Positions 1 to 10,865 of a stretch of 64,000 bases of DNA are shown here, piece by piece. Origin of the DNA: MWAR01 sp035388825 (GTDB lineage: Bacteria > Muiribacteriota > Ozemobacteria > Ozemobacterales > Ozemobacteraceae); NCBI GenBank assembly GCA_035388825.1, contig DAOOQQ010000010.1:31141-95140 (forward strand), written 5' to 3'. Made by a program: the position numbers and the translations under genes. Positions within the stretch are counted from its first letter, which is position 1; the number at the start of each line of letters is the position of its first letter. The notes beneath the pieces are model-generated. The model searched no databases and was not told where the DNA came from. It saw only the letters and a program-made list of their open reading frames with translations.

Positions 1-3000
1 GTCCAGGTCAGAGGCTGTGTGAGATTCATGCCCACCGAGACGGCCGAGCCGGTGCTCGGGGTGACCGTCAGGGAGGGAGAACCGCCGTTCAGGAGGGCTT
101 CGCTCGATTTGACCGCGATCAGGATGTCGCGCTCGTTGCCGGGATTCGAGAACGCGGCGAGGGTGATCGTCGGGGCCGTTACGTCGGCACCCCAGAAGGT
201 GAACGAGGCGAGGGCCGCCGTGCTCCGGTTCCGGTATCCGTCCTCGACGCCCGTCACCGTCAGGGTGTATTCCGAGTTCTCGGCGAGGGTTTCCGAGGCG
301 GATGCCGTGACCGAGAAGCCGTCGGCGAGCAGGGTGACGTTCGAGAGGGTGATGGTGCGGCCCGGGGTCGTCAGGGCGTAGTTCGAGACGGTCTCGGCGG
401 TCGTTTCGGTGACCTGCTCGTCGAACACGGCCTTGAAGTAGTTCGGGCCGGCCAGCCCGGCCAGGAGCACGTCCAAAACGATTGGGCCGCGCGCGTCGAC
501 GGCGGTGACGGTGGCCACGTTCCCGGGAGCCGCGATCGGGGCGAAATCGTCGCTGGTGATCGAGCCCACGTTGACCGTAACGGGAACGTCGGTGCCGTGC
601 GTCATGCCGGTATTGAGCGTCAGCCGGAGTCGAGTGGCTTCCTCGAGCGAGAAGGAGGCGACGGCCAGGCCCGGAATCGCGAAGTCGGCGTTCTGGACGC
701 TCGCCCCGCGCACCGGGAGGCTGAACCGCAGATCGATCGTGCCGCTCGTGATCTCGGCCGCGCTCAGGAGACGGAACCCGGCGGTGGAGGCGAACACCTT
801 CGCCGTTTTTGCCGCGCGATTGCCGGCGTAATCAGTAGCTGTAAATATATATTCATCGTCATTCACCAGGGCTCCGGCCGCAGTCGTGCCGTCCCAGAAC
901 GCCTGGAACGCCGTCCCGGTGGCGACCAGCGGGAGACGCTTCACGAGCCGGCTCCACCGGTCGGTGACATCGATCCAGAAAATGCCGGTTTCTGACAGGG
1001 TCGTGCCGGGTGCGGTCACTTCGATGGTCAGGCTTGCCGCCGCCGGGGAGAACCGGGTGACGGGGACGCCGGCGAGCTTGAGGGTGTAGGTGCCGACGGC
1101 CGGCGCGGCGGAGTCGACCACGATCCGGCAGGACCAGGTGGCGAGGCCCGTCGTCGGGGTGCCGACGTTGCCGGCGGCATCGACGATATCGGCGAGGTAG
1201 ATCCCGTCCGTCGCCTTCAGGGTGATGTCACGGCTGTGATACAGGTTCCATGCGCCGCTCCAGAGATTCGTGCCGGAGGTGGCGGTCATGGCATACGTGT
1301 CGGTGGCGTTCGCCGAGCGCACCCGGAGCCGTGGGGCGAGGGGTTCGGCTGCCTTGAACCGGAACGTCAGGGTCGAATTCGTGTAGGTGGTTCCCGAGGC
1401 GGTGCGGCCGCCGAAGACATCCGGCGTGGCGAGCACGGCCGGGGCCGTCGCGTCCATCGTCCAGGTGCCTGTTTCCAGGGCGGGATTTCCGAACCGGTCG
1501 ACCAGGCGCAGCGTGTAGGGCGAGCCGGTGACCGGGATCGGGCCGGTGGCGGTGTCCCAGGTGAACGTGCCGACGGTCGCGGGATCGGCCCAGGCGAGGG
1601 TCACCGAGGCGATCGTCGCTCCGGCCGCGTCGATGAAGTGCAGGAACGTGTCGGTGCCGGATGCGGTCGCGAGGGTGACGGTCAGGGTCGCGGCATTCGG
1701 TCCGACGAGGTGGCTGAACGGCTGATTGATCAGGATTTCCGTGCCGCTGGCCGTCGAATACTGCCGGGACCGGGTGGTGTAGGCGGTCACGGTCGGGCCG
1801 CGGGACTGGATCTCGATCTGGAGATCGCTTCGGGTGACGCCCGGGTTTCCGGCGTAATCCCGGCCGCCGCCGACCGTGTAGGCATACAGGCCCTGCGGCA
1901 TCGTCGCGACGATGGCCTGGGTGTTCACGAACCGGCAGGTGTCGGAGCTGATCCAGCAGCTCCCCGCCGTCGAAGAGGCGACGAGCGACGTCGAGTAGGC
2001 GCCATTGGTGAGGGTGACGGTCGGGGTTGCAAGGTCCGGGTTCATCGGCTCAGAGAACCGAACGGTGAAGATCTGGGCGCCGGCTGCCATCGTGTGAAGC
2101 GGCGAGCCGCTCGTGAGCGTCGAAGGGGTGATCTCGAGAACGACGGGCTGGGAGGCATCGACCCGGACGATCTGGGTGCAGGCCGGGCCGGTCGCGAAGT
2201 TGCCGGCGGGGTCGGCGGCCGTGAAGGTGTAGAGACCTTCCGCAAGCCCGCTTCCGGTCGCGATCGTGTGGATGGCCGGGGACGACTGGGCCAGCGGAGT
2301 GATCCAGGTGGCCACGCCGGAGGTGATGATCAGCCTCTGCGTGTCGGTGGCATCCGTCGTCAGCGTGATCGTCGTGTTTCCCGAAACGGCCGGGGAATAG
2401 TATCTGATGCCGCCGCTGGCGATCCCGATGTCGCCGAATGTGAAGGCGGTAACCGAGGCGGGCTTGCTGTCGTAGGTCATCGATGCGGTGGCGCCGCCGG
2501 AGGAGAGAAGATCGGCCGACAGATTCCCATGCCCGTCGACGAGTCGGAAGGTGAAGACGGCCGGCCCGGTCGCTTCGGCGACGCCGGGAGCCGTCGTCCA
2601 GGACGCGATGTCGAGGGACAGCGGAATCTCGGCATCGACGTTCGCGGGCACGGTATACGTGGCGACCTGGATCCCGCCGGCGTTGTACATGCGCAGTTCA
2701 TGCGGGAGGTTGAAAGGGCCGGCGGCGTAGTGGAACGTCAGGCTTGCCGCGCCGCTGACCGGGTAGCTGAAGGGGGCGTTGGTGAGCGGCTGCGTTCCCG
2801 TCAGGGGAGGCTGATGCGTGCGGACATCGAGCGTAGCAGCCGGGGCCTTGGAGTAGATGCTGATCTGGAGGGACGAAACCGCGGGGTTGCCGGCGTAGTC
2901 GAGGGCATTCGACACCACGTAGTCATACCCGCCCTGAGGCGACAGGTTCGAGGGGACGGCAGCGGTGTTGGTGAACTGGCAGGTGGTCGAGCTGAGCCAG

Positions 3001-6000
3001 CAGCCTGCGGCATCGGGCGTGGGTTCGAGGGCGATGCTCATGCCGGTGGTTGCGAGGAGGACGGTGGGGGTCGTGGCCGTCTGCATCGGCTCGTCGAAGA
3101 TGAGGGTGAACGTGGCGGCCCGGGCCGCCAGGGCACCGATCGAGACCGGCGTCGCACTGGCGAGCTGCGGGGCTGTATTGTCGACGATGACGTGCGTGAT
3201 CGCGGCGTTGCCGCTGGCGATGTTCCCGGCCAGATCGGCGAAGAAGAAGGTGTAGCTGCCCGGCGCCATGCCGGAGCCGGTCGCCACGGTGTGGGCATTC
3301 GGCACTGGGTTGTTGGCGGTCATGAGAACGACGCTCGTGGCGAGACTGGTCTCATCGATGATGACGAGCCGCTGCGGGTCGGTCGCGATCGTCGTCGAGG
3401 CGGTCAGGGTGAAGTTGCCCAGGGAGGAGTAATACTGGTATCCGCCCGTCGCGATGCCCTGGATGCCGCTGAAAGCGACCGAGGTGACGGTCGCGGGAAG
3501 CGAGTCGTAGACGAAGGGAACGGGGCCGCTGGTCGGCAGGTCGGCCGAGATGTTGCCGGCACTGTCGCGCAGTCGCAGCCAGTAGCTCAGGGGGCCGACG
3601 TTCCCGGAGGGAACGGCCGCCGGAGCCCAGTCGAGGAGGGTCGCCGTAACCGTGACGCTGGCGAGGCCGAGAACCGGGGTGATGCCGGTATAGGTGGCGA
3701 TATAATTGCCGTTGCTGTCCACGAGGAGCAGATCGTGCGGCGTGTTGGAGGGGGTGCCGTTGTAATTGAGGGAGATCGTCGCGACGCCAGGGCCGCCCGG
3801 CAGGTTCGGGTTGAACGAGAGGCCGGAGAAGAGCTGTGCCGAAAGCAGCGGCTGGTAGGTCCAGACGAGGGGGGTGGCGGCGGGGCCTTGCGACTGGACG
3901 TCGAGGGTGAAGGCGCCCGCGGTGAACGAGGCGGAGTTGCCGGCCAGGTCGATACCGCCCGCCACCTGGTAGGTGTAGGTGCCGGCGGGATACGTCGAGC
4001 CGATGGCATTCGTGTTTGTATATTGAGCCGTATTCGATGCCGTCCAGGACTGGAAGGTGAAGGGAATCGTGTAGCCGCTGGTGGCGAGGGTCAGCGTCGG
4101 CGCCGACGCGGGAGCGCCGTTCATCGGCCCATCGAACGTCACGACGGCGGTGACCGCGTTTGCCAGGCTGTTTCCAACCGTGCCGTTCGGCGTGATGGCC
4201 GTCACCTGGGGCCGGGTCGTGTCGACCCGGAGCCGGATGGGAGCGATGCCGGTGTGGAGGTTGCCGGCCATGTCGCTGAGGCCGAGCAGGTAATCTCCGC
4301 CCGAGAACTGGCTTGCGATGACGGTTGTATAGGTTCCCATCTCCGACGAGGTGAGGGCGAATGTGTCGGTGCCGTTCGTGGTCGGCCAGACGGTCAGATA
4401 CTGGCCGTCCGTGGCATTCGTCGCATGAGCCCGAGCCGTGATCGCGGTGGTGGTTGCCGTGTAGTAGATTCCGTTCACGAAGCTGCCGATGCCGGCTCCC
4501 GAAAGATCGAACAGGTCGAGGGCGGCGGCGTTCGCGTCGTAGACGAAGGTGGCGACGTCACTTGTGTTGCCCTCGGCATCGAAGATCTGGGCGAGATACG
4601 AGGCGGGGCCGACATTGCCGGGGTTGCCGAACACGGCGGCGGTGATGGTCGCCATGCCGAACACCCCGGTCAGGTCGATGCCGGTCGTCCAGGAGGCGCC
4701 GGAGGAGTTGATGAGGCGCAGGGTGTGGGGCGGGTTCAGCGGGGTGTCCGCATACAGGATGCCGACCGTTCCGCTTCCATTGGTGAGCCCGGTGGGCGTG
4801 ATCTGGCTGAACGGGAGATTCTGGGGCTGTTCGACCAGCGGGGCCGGCGAAAGGAAGCCGCGGGTGAGGGAAAGCTGGATCGAATTCACGGACGGCGCGT
4901 TGGTGCGGATATTCGCGCTCTGGGTCGTATCGCCGGCGAAGGTGTTCGAGGCGAGATCGGCTCCGACGGCAGTCAGTTTGTAGTTCCAGGAGCCCTGGAC
5001 GAGGGCGTCGCTGATCGCCGTGTCGTTCGAGTAGGTGGCGATCCGACCGTCGGCACTCCAGCCGCGGTGGGTGAAGTTCAGGGTCGTTGCGCCGGTCGCG
5101 AGGGTGAGTTTGGGTGCGCCGGCAGTCGTGTTCATGCGCTCGCTGAAAGTGACCGTGAATACGCCGGCTCCGGCCCCGAGCCGGGAGACCAACGTGGGAG
5201 TGATCGAGGCCGTCGGGGGCAGGGTGTCGATCGCGAGAAGACTCGTGCCGCTCGAAAAACCACGCGCATCCGTCGTGCTGCGGAGATTCAGATCATACAC
5301 GGTGTCGGTTGCGCCCGGGCTTGCCTGCGTGAAGAGGCTCTGGCCGAAGGCGTCACTGACTCCCCAGATTTCCAGATGGCCGTCGATGTCCTGGATGTTG
5401 GGAGCGAGAAGCTCGGTCTGGTTGGTAAAGCGAGCCGTATATCTCGTTTTCCCGGCGATCGTGCGGGTCGTCCAGCTCACGAAGGTGCCGGTGGCGAGCG
5501 TCTCGCCGGCGGCGCTCGCGATGCGGGCGGTCGGCGCCGCGGACGAAAGCGGGACGGGCACGTTGCCGATGAAATGCGGTTCGATATCGAACTCGAAGAA
5601 CAGGGTTCCGGCGGCGGCGTTTTTCGTGCGCGGCGGATCCGAAATCGCCGCGGCGGCAAGGCGCGCCGAGCCGGTCGTGGCGGGAGGAATCAGGGTCATG
5701 CCGCCGGGGTTGCCCGAGGGGAGGAACAACTGGCTGGGCTGATCCCACCAGTTGCCGAAGGCGCCGGCATCGACGCGCATGCCCCACACCGGGGCGGGAT
5801 TGTTGCGGAACATCTTGATGACGTTCGCGGTGTCGGCATCGGTGAGACGCAGATGCACCGTCTTGCTCGAAACGTCGGAATTGGTGCCCGTCGCGAGCGG
5901 CTGGAGCGTCAGACGGGTGAACGTCGCCGGGTCGGCGCCGGTGTCATACAGCACGAACTTCGAGTGGAACCGGGTCGTGCGTTTCGCATAGGTCGGCGTG

Positions 6001-9000
6001 GCGATGCCCAGAGCCGGATCCAGGCCGTCGAACGTGTAGAAACCGTTCGTATACAGCAATGCACGGTCGGAAAGCACGACATCGAGCGTTCCGCTGGCGA
6101 GATTCAGCGTGATGTTGCCCGGAGGATCCAGGACGATGAAGGAGCCCGCCGCCGGCCGGGCGATCGCGGAGGAAGCGAACGGCGCGCTCGTCGGATATAC
6201 GGTGGCGGGCTTGCCGAGGGTGTCGCGAACGAAGACCGAGGCCGGGGATCGGTTCGCGAACCGGAGGAGGGCGGTTCCCGAGCCGAGCATGCGTGCCACC
6301 CAGTCCCGGCCGGTTTCGGCAAGTTCGATGTGGAGCTGCGTGTCGGAGATCCACTTCGAAGACGCCATGTCAGCCTTCTGGAAAACATAGCCTGCGGTAT
6401 AATCGATGTTCAGGAAATCGTAGCCAAGCGGCGAGACGAGAAGCACGGCGTTGGAGGCGATGAGCGTATCCGTCGCCATGGCCCGGTCGAAGAGCAGGTC
6501 GAGGCTGATCGTGCCGATTCCCGAGGCGGGGTTCCAGTTCGTGGTGTCGACGACGAAGTTGGTGAGCTTGGCCGGCGTCCGCCACGTCGAGTCGGTGATC
6601 GTGATGGGGAAGCGCGCATAGCCCGGCAGCCAGTTGCCGGCGAAGTCCTTGATCGGGGCCGTCGCGTTCGAGGTCACCTCGAGATACAGCGGCGTCGAGG
6701 CCCAGTCGGCGATCAGGGTTTTCGCGTTCAGGCCGAGGGTCGCGTCGAGATCGGTGACAAGAGCGGAGGGGGAAAAGGTGGTGTCGTAGGTCAGTGACAT
6801 CGAGGCGAGAAGCCCCGACGACATGCTGCCGATCAGGCGCCATTGAGAGGCCTCCAGGCTCGCTTCCTGGTAATCCTCCGAGAACTGGACGTTGAGATTC
6901 GTTCCGTCGAACGTCACGCCGAGGATGGCCGGCCGCTTCGTGTCGACGTAGAGGCGGGTGCCGGTGCTGACGGTGTTGCCGGCCTCGTCGCGGAGGGTGA
7001 GGGTGATGGTTGCCAGGGTCCAGTCGGTGAGGGGGTATTTCGAAAGATCGATGCTCGCCGTTCCGGCCGAGTCGCCGGCAACGGTCAGCGCAAGCGCCGC
7101 CGGGGCGCCCGGAATCAGGGACAGGTCGAGAATGCCGCTCGTGACGCGATCTCCGAGGGCGAGGGAGGCGGAGGCCGTCAGCTTGTCGATGGTGCCTGTT
7201 CCGACGTTCAGCACCGGATACGTGGCAACTGGGTCGGGGCTCAGTTCGAACAGGCTCTGGTTGGGGCTCAGGGTGAACGCGGCCGCGGCGATCGTGGGAA
7301 GCTTGTTCTTGACCTTGAACGCGGAAAGGGCGGCCGAGGTCCAGGAGGCGTTGCCGACGTTGTCCGTCGCGGTCGCCTGGAACGTGAGGGGAACGTAGGA
7401 GAGGTCCCAGATGCCGCTTCCCGCCGGGATCGTGAAGGTGGCTTCATGCCTGTTGCGGGCCGGGACATAGGTCATCAAGCTCGTGTCGAGCGTTACGCTG
7501 CCCGAAGAGATCGTGGCGGTGGCAACCATGTCGAGGGAGTTCGTGATGCTTGCATACACCGTCACGATATCCCCGGCATTGGCCACGGTGCTGACGGGGT
7601 TGTCGCCGTTGTTCTGAGAGATGAGGATGCCGCAGCTCGCGAAGCCCGGACTGAGGCAGTCGACTTCGGCGATCGCGGAGGAGGTGAGCGTGACGACGTT
7701 CCCGTTCTTGTCCGTCACCCGGGCCGTGAAGACGTAGTTTGTATATTCAGAAGTATAAGCCAGCGTCTGCGGAACCGAGACGGAGTGGCTGCCGTTGGCA
7801 AAGGTCATCTGCTCCGCGGCCGCACCGCCGATGGCAGACAGATCGATCGTGGCCGTTCCGGGCGCGTCGCCCGCGCCAAGCTTGATCGTGAAGGAGGCGG
7901 CGTGGCCCAGGCTGATGCGGCCGTCGGCAAGGAGATCGGTCCAGGAGACCTGGAGAACGCCTGCCTGCGGCGGCCGGTTGTCGATCTCGATCGGGGCCGT
8001 GAAGCTGGAGACCTTGTTGCCGCGGGAATCGGAAATCGTGATGAGCCACGAGGCGTTGGTGGCTTCCCAGCTTCCCGAGGGAACCGTGGCCTGCCAGGTG
8101 TAGAGACTGCCCCCTGCCGAGGTCAGTTGCTGGTCGGCCGCTCCGCCAAGCCCGGTCAGATCGACGGTCGGGGCCAGGCTGTCGTTCCCGGTGACCGAGG
8201 CTTTGAACAGGATCTGGCTTCCGATCGTGGCGATCCCGCCGCCGACCACTTCCGCGCTGAGACTCCCGATCGCGGGCGGGATGCAGTCGACGACATACGA
8301 GGTGGCCGTCGTGGTGGCGATCGTGTTGCCGGCCTTGTCGGTCATCGTCGCGATGAATGTATAGGCCGAACTATCGAGAAGGACGCCGGGCGAGGCCGCC
8401 GTCAGGAACGAGCCATACGAGGCCGTCGGAACGGCGCCCCAGAGCATCGGATCCGCCGCGCCGCTTCCGACGAGGGAAAGATCGATCTTGCAGTCGCCTT
8501 CATCCCGGCCGCCCGACTCGACGGGCCAGCCGAACGCGAGGCTCCGGTTCAGGTTGATGACCGTCAGCGGGAAAGCGTCTCCGGCCGGGTCTATCCGGGC
8601 TGCCGTGAGGTTCAGGCGGCCGGTCGGCTGGGGCGGCAACTGGTCGAACAGCGGTATCCGCATCTCCGGCTGGGCGATCTGCGCCAGACCGGGAAGATAG
8701 GCGATGTTGCCGGCGTCGTCGGTGATGACGATCGGCAGCGTTGCCCCGTCGTCCTGCGGCCCCTGGGCAACGGTGAAGGTGAGGGCATAGGTGGCGACGA
8801 GGCCGTTGTCGCTGAGTTTGGCGAGGGTGGGGGTGACCGAGCCGATGCTCGTCAGGTCGGCTTTCACCGTCAGCGTGTCCGGGGCGAGATCGCCGCACAC
8901 CTGGAACGTGAGCTGGTCTCCGATGCGCACATACGGATGGTCCGTGGGGTTGCGCGTCCAGATCGCCGTCTGGAACACCGGGGGCTGGGTGTCGATCGTG

Positions 9001-10748
9001 AGAAGCGCCGATTCGGCCGAGGCGATGTTGTTCAGATCGTCGTTCGCGACGACGCGGATCGCATGGACCGCATCATCGATGAGCACCGGCCCTGTCGAAA
9101 CCGTGAGAACCTTCTGCCAGAGGTTGCCCGACACGTTCGTCAGGCTGGTGGCGGACGTCGTTGCCCCGAACAGGCGCAGATCCGCCGTCACGCTTCCGAC
9201 CGCAAACGCTCCCGACTCGACGCCCGTCACCGTTGCACTCACCGTGACCGAGTCGCCGAGCCTGATCGTTCCGGCCCCCGCCGCCCGCGTCACCGCGACG
9301 CCGGATACCGTGGGTGGGTTGCTGTCGATCCGGATTACGGGAGTGGTGGAACGGTAAATCGTGTTCAGGCCGCTGTCCTGCGCCGTGACCTGGAAGGTGT
9401 AGGTGGGGCCGTTTTCGAGAGAGCCGGCAGGGATTATATAGTCGGCTTCATAGGTCGCGCTTCCGTTGATGAAAATGCCGACCATCTGCAACGGGGCTGC
9501 CACACCGAGGGCAGAGATATTGACGGATACGGAAGCCGGAAGCGTCGAGTCGATTTTCGACGAGAAGTGCAGAATGCTGGAAATACTCGCCAGTTGTGCT
9601 TGGGCTGACACGGAAGAGTCGGAATTGAGGATGGTGACGGTCGTTGTCTGGGGATCCGGGGGATCCAGGCTGATGGCACTCAGGGAAACCGTTCGCGACG
9701 AGGTGTTCCCGCCGTTGTCCGTGGCGTACACCGTGAAGGGGAAGTTCGTTCCCTCGATTCCGTCGACCTGGGGCAGGGTGTATTCGCCTTCGAACCGCGT
9801 CGCAGGAGACGTTTGTGACAGGGAAATGCTCCCGAGAGTGATGGGGGAGAGATCGACCGTGACCAGGTCCCCGTCATACTCGGCGAGGTCGACCGTGAAG
9901 TGGATGACATGTCCGGGTTGGGCCGGGATGTTCCCTGCATTGTTCGTGACCTTGCTCGTCGCCTGAATGCTCGGGGCCTTCGTGTCGATCGGCATCGAGA
10001 AATCGTTGTAAACGGAAGAGTTCCCGCGAGCGTCACGGATCGTGATGGGAAAGGCGAAGGTCGAGTCCAGGTTGGGCGGGAGGGGAGTGCTGACGGTGAG
10101 CGGATTGCCGGTCATCAGATTGGATGCAGGCTTTCCGATGGAGGAGAGATCCAGATTGCCGATTGCGCCGGTGGCGTCGCTCCCAGAGACGGATTGTGTG
10201 AATGTGGCCGTCTGCCCGTTCTTCCCAGGATTGGGGGAGACGGTCATGATAGAGACCCGGGTCGGAATCTTGTTGTCGAATTTGAAGCCCGTGATACTGC
10301 CGGCCAGATTTCCGGACGTATTGGAGAAGGAATACTGCGGATCGAGGTTGGAATTGTCAGCGGTGCCGGCCGTGACCGTCCAGTTGCAGGTGCCGTTATA
10401 CTGGCCCGTTGTTGCATTCACGAGGGTCAGGGCGACTGGGAGGACAGGGCCGCCAACAGGCGTGAAGCTCAGACTCGAACCTGACAGCGCCGGGGTTGCG
10501 ATGAGGTCGAACTGGGCGGTGACCGTATCTCCGATTGCAGCGATCCCGTCGCTGTTCAGGTCCGTTGAAAGCAGAAGTTGGCCAGAATTCAGCGTGGGAA
10601 CGGCGGCTGATGCCCCCTGTGCACAGATTCCGAAAAGGAATGCGAGCAGGAGGGAACACAGAAGCGGCGTATTCCCGGCAAATGGCCGGTTCCATGACGC
10701 CACCTGCCGGAAATGGCTATTGGTGGCGGTTTTGTTGCTCCTGAACAT
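1..10748 (-). CDS. giant exported Ig-like repeat surface protein (C-terminus beyond window)
   Basis: Starts at ATG 10748 behind a GGGAG ribosome site and stays in frame wherever I translated it down to position 1, giving at least 3582 residues without a stop. The N-terminus has basic residues, a hydrophobic stretch (LLCSLLLAFLFGICAQGASA) and a likely signal-peptidase site, so the protein is exported. The rest is a chain of beta-sandwich modules. Linkers of the form D-x-x-P-P-x-V recur, as in IDSNPPTVSG near 9300-9360. A FlgD-type Ig module near 810-960 reads WDGTTAAGALV then ATDYAGN. Three copies of a unit of about 348 residues lie between about 1.7 and 4.2 kb. No catalytic domain was seen. 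It is probably a cell-surface, adhesin or stalk-like protein; the anchor must lie past the left edge. A divergent gene starts 117 nt away. Confidence 0.88.
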   Translation of the reverse strand, partial: MFRSNKTATNSHFRQVASWNRPFAGNTPLLCSLLLAFLFGICAQGASAAVPTLNSGQLLLSTDLNSDGIAAIGDTVTAQFDLIATPALSGSSLSFTPVGGPVLPVALTLVNATTGQYNGTCNWTVTAGTADNSNLDPQYSFSNTSGNLAGSITGFKFDNKIPTRVSIMTVSPNPGKNGQTATFTQSVSGSDATGAIGNLDLSSIGKPASNLMTGNPLTVSTPLPPNLDSTFAFPITIRDARGNSSVYNDFSMPIDTKAPSIQATSKVTNNAGNIPAQPGHVIHFTVDLAEYDGDLVTVDLSPITLGSISLSQTSPATRFEGEYTLPQVDGIEGTNFPFTVYATDNGGNTSSRTVSLSAISLDPPDPQTTTVTILNSDSSVSAQAQLASISSILHFSSKIDSTLPASVSVNISALGVAAPLQMVGIFINGSATYEADYIIPAGSLENGPTYTFQVTAQDSGLNTIYRSTTPVIRIDSNPPTVSGVAVTRAAGAGTIRLGDSVTVSATVTGVESGAFAVGSVTADLRLFGATTSATSLTNVSGNLWQKVLTVSTGPVLIDDAVHAIRVVANDDLNNIASAESALLTIDTQPPVFQTAIWTRNPTDHPYVRIGDQLTFQVCGDLAPDTLTVKADLTSIGSVTPTLAKLSDNGLVATYALTFTVAQGPQDDGATLPIVITDDAGNIAYLPGLAQIAQPEMRIPLFDQLPPQPTGRLNLTAARIDPAGDAFPLTVINLNRSLAFGWPVESGGRDEGDCKIDLSLVGSGAADPMLWGAVPTASYGSFLTAASPGVLLDSSAYTFIATMTDKAGNTIATTTATSYVVDCIPPAIGSLSAEVVGGGIATIGSQILFKASVTGNDSLAPTVDLTGLGGAADQQLTSAGGSLYTWQATVPSGSWEATNASWLITISDSRGNKVSSFTAPIEIDNRPPQAGVLQVSWTDLLADGRISLGHAASFTIKLGAGDAPGTATIDLSAIGGAAAEQMTFANGSHSVSVPQTLAYTSEYTNYVFTARVTDKNGNVVTLTSSAIAEVDCLSPGFASCGILISQNNGDNPVSTVANAGDIVTVYASITNSLDMVATATISSGSVTLDTSLMTYVPARNRHEATFTIPAGSGIWDLSYVPLTFQATATDNVGNASWTSAALSAFKVKNKLPTIAAAAFTLSPNQSLFELSPDPVATYPVLNVGTGTIDKLTASASLALGDRVTSGILDLSLIPGAPAALALTVAGDSAGTASIDLSKYPLTDWTLATITLTLRDEAGNTVSTGTRLYVDTKRPAILGVTFDGTNLNVQFSEDYQEASLEASQWRLIGSMSSGLLASMSLTYDTTFSPSALVTDLDATLGLNAKTLIADWASTPLYLEVTSNATAPIKDFAGNWLPGYARFPITITDSTWRTPAKLTNFVVDTTNWNPASGIGTISLDLLFDRAMATDTLIASNAVLLVSPLGYDFLNIDYTAGYVFQKADMASSKWISDTQLHIELAETGRDWVARMLGSGTALLRFANRSPASVFVRDTLGKPATVYPTSAPFASSAIARPAAGSFIVLDPPGNITLNLASGTLDVVLSDRALLYTNGFYTFDGLDPALGIATPTYAKRTTRFHSKFVLYDTGADPATFTRLTLQPLATGTNSDVSSKTVHLRLTDADTANVIKMFRNNPAPVWGMRVDAGAFGNWWDQPSQLFLPSGNPGGMTLIPPATTGSARLAAAAISDPPRTKNAAAGTLFFEFDIEPHFIGNVPVPLSSAAPTARIASAAGETLATGTFVSWTTRTIAGKTRYTARFTNQTELLAPNIQDIDGHLEIWGVSDAFGQSLFTQASPGATDTVYDLNLRSTTDARGFSSGTSLLAIDTLPPTASITPTLVSRLGAGAGVFTVTFSERMNTTAGAPKLTLATGATTLNFTHRGWSADGRIATYSNDTAISDALVQGSWNYKLTAVGADLASNTFAGDTTQSANIRTNAPSVNSIQLSLTRGFLSPAPLVEQPQNLPFSQITPTGLTNGSGTVGILYADTPLNPPHTLRLINSSGASWTTGIDLTGVFGMATITAAVFGNPGNVGPASYLAQIFDAEGNTSDVATFVYDANAAALDLFDLSGAGIGSFVNGIYYTATTTAITARAHATNATDGQYLTVWPTTNGTDTFALTSSEMGTYTTVIASQFSGGDYLLGLSDMAGNLHTGIAPIRLRVDTTRPQVTAITPNGTVGNSLANAVTAVVTFDGPMNGAPASAPTLTLATSGYTIPFTFQSWTASNTAQYTNTNAIGSTYPAGTYTYQVAGGIDLAGNSASFTAGAFTLDVQSQGPAATPLVWTYQPLLSAQLFSGLSFNPNLPGGPGVATISLNYNGTPSNTPHDLLLVDSNGNYIATYTGITPVLGLASVTVTATLLDWAPAAVPSGNVGPLSYWLRLRDSAGNISADLPTSGPVPFVYDSLPATVTSVAFSGIQGIATGGYQYYSSLGNFTLTASTTIATDPQRLVIIDETSLATSVVLMTANNPVPNAHTVATGSGMAPGSYTFFFADLAGNIASGNAAITHVIVDNTAPQLASATPVSIGALAARAATFTLIFDEPMQTATTPTVLLATTGMSIALEPTPDAAGCWLSSTTCQFTNTAAVPSNLSPQGGYDYVVSNALDYAGNPAVSSLQISIYSKAPAATLDVRTHQPPLTGTQPLTNAPFSYPVSGAASLTFHYAAGPFNLPHELRMYNAGGIQVATYTVPANVDAEIPLSLDIASWTTAPGVAEATGPAVFTFRLVDGHGNLSADLLSSGGATASMTYDSKPASVTAFTFGDIGIASGGIRYYSPAVSGNTTITLTTDATDTQRLIITSGVATWITPLAQSSPAIHTIATGSGLAEGLYTFTAADPAGNFATGPACTQIVRVDASQPVVLEITPSTLTSGSPLHTMAAGAQIFTVRFSEPMNPDLATPTVTLTNGAYSTSLVASSTAGSCWISSDTCRFVNTQAIVATMPQGLYAYTVGGGRDYAGNPGVTRSDLQIEIQSRGPTVTAYTTRSRQYSTASGTEILINQPFSHLVGPNAATLTVTLATASGTDTFLHFIDAAGATIASVTLAWADPATVGTFTWDTATGPIPVTGSPYTLRLVDRFGNPALETGTWTMDATAPAVLATPDVFGGRTASGTTYTNSTLTFRFKAAEPLAPRLRVRSANATDTYAMTATSGTNLWSGAWNLYHSRDITLKATDGIYLADIVDAAGNVGTPTTGLATWSCRIVVDSAAPAVGTYTLKLAGVPVTRFSPAAASLTIEVTAPGTTLSETGIFWIDVTDRWSRLVKRLPLVATGTAFQAFWDGTTAAGALVNDDEYIFTATDYAGNRAAKTAKVFASTAGFRLLSAAEITSGTIDLRFSLPVRGASVQNADFAIPGLAVASFSLEEATRLRLTLNTGMTHGTDVPVTVNVGSITSDDFAPIAAPGNVATVTAVDARGPIVLDVLLAGLAGPNYFKAVFDEQVTETTAETVSNYALTTPGRTITLSNVTLLADGFSVTASASETLAENSEYTLTVTGVEDGYRNRSTAALASFTFWGADVTAPTITLAAFSNPGNERDILIAVKSSEALLNGGSPSLTVTPSTGSAVSVGMNLTQPLTW
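1700..4200 (-). repeat. three tandem ~1.04-kb units inside the giant surface gene
   Basis: Equivalent motifs fall about 1044 nt apart. The translation around 1850-1960 contains CWISSDTCRFVNT followed by DYAGNPGV. Around 2890-3010 it reads CWLSSTTCQFTNT followed by DYAGNPAV. Around 3935-4060 it reads TASNTAQYTNT followed by DLAGNSAS. The units are about half identical at the protein level, so the duplications are old. The boundaries given are approximate. Confidence 0.7.
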
Positions 10749-10865
10749 CTCTATTATCTCCCAAGGACGGCTTTGGGCAGAATACGGTCTGATCTCATCT
10801 ATCGGCTTATGGGGGCTGAGGGGTTACAAAAAAATACCGGCGGGGTTGTGATACAATTTCCGGCA

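Noticed and set aside
1236..9608. Very long plus-strand frames (1236-6797 and 6843-9608)
   Set aside because: They translate into Arg/Gly/Glu-rich sequence without folds and lie exactly antisense to the giant surface gene, whose minus-strand reading shows signal peptide and Ig modules.
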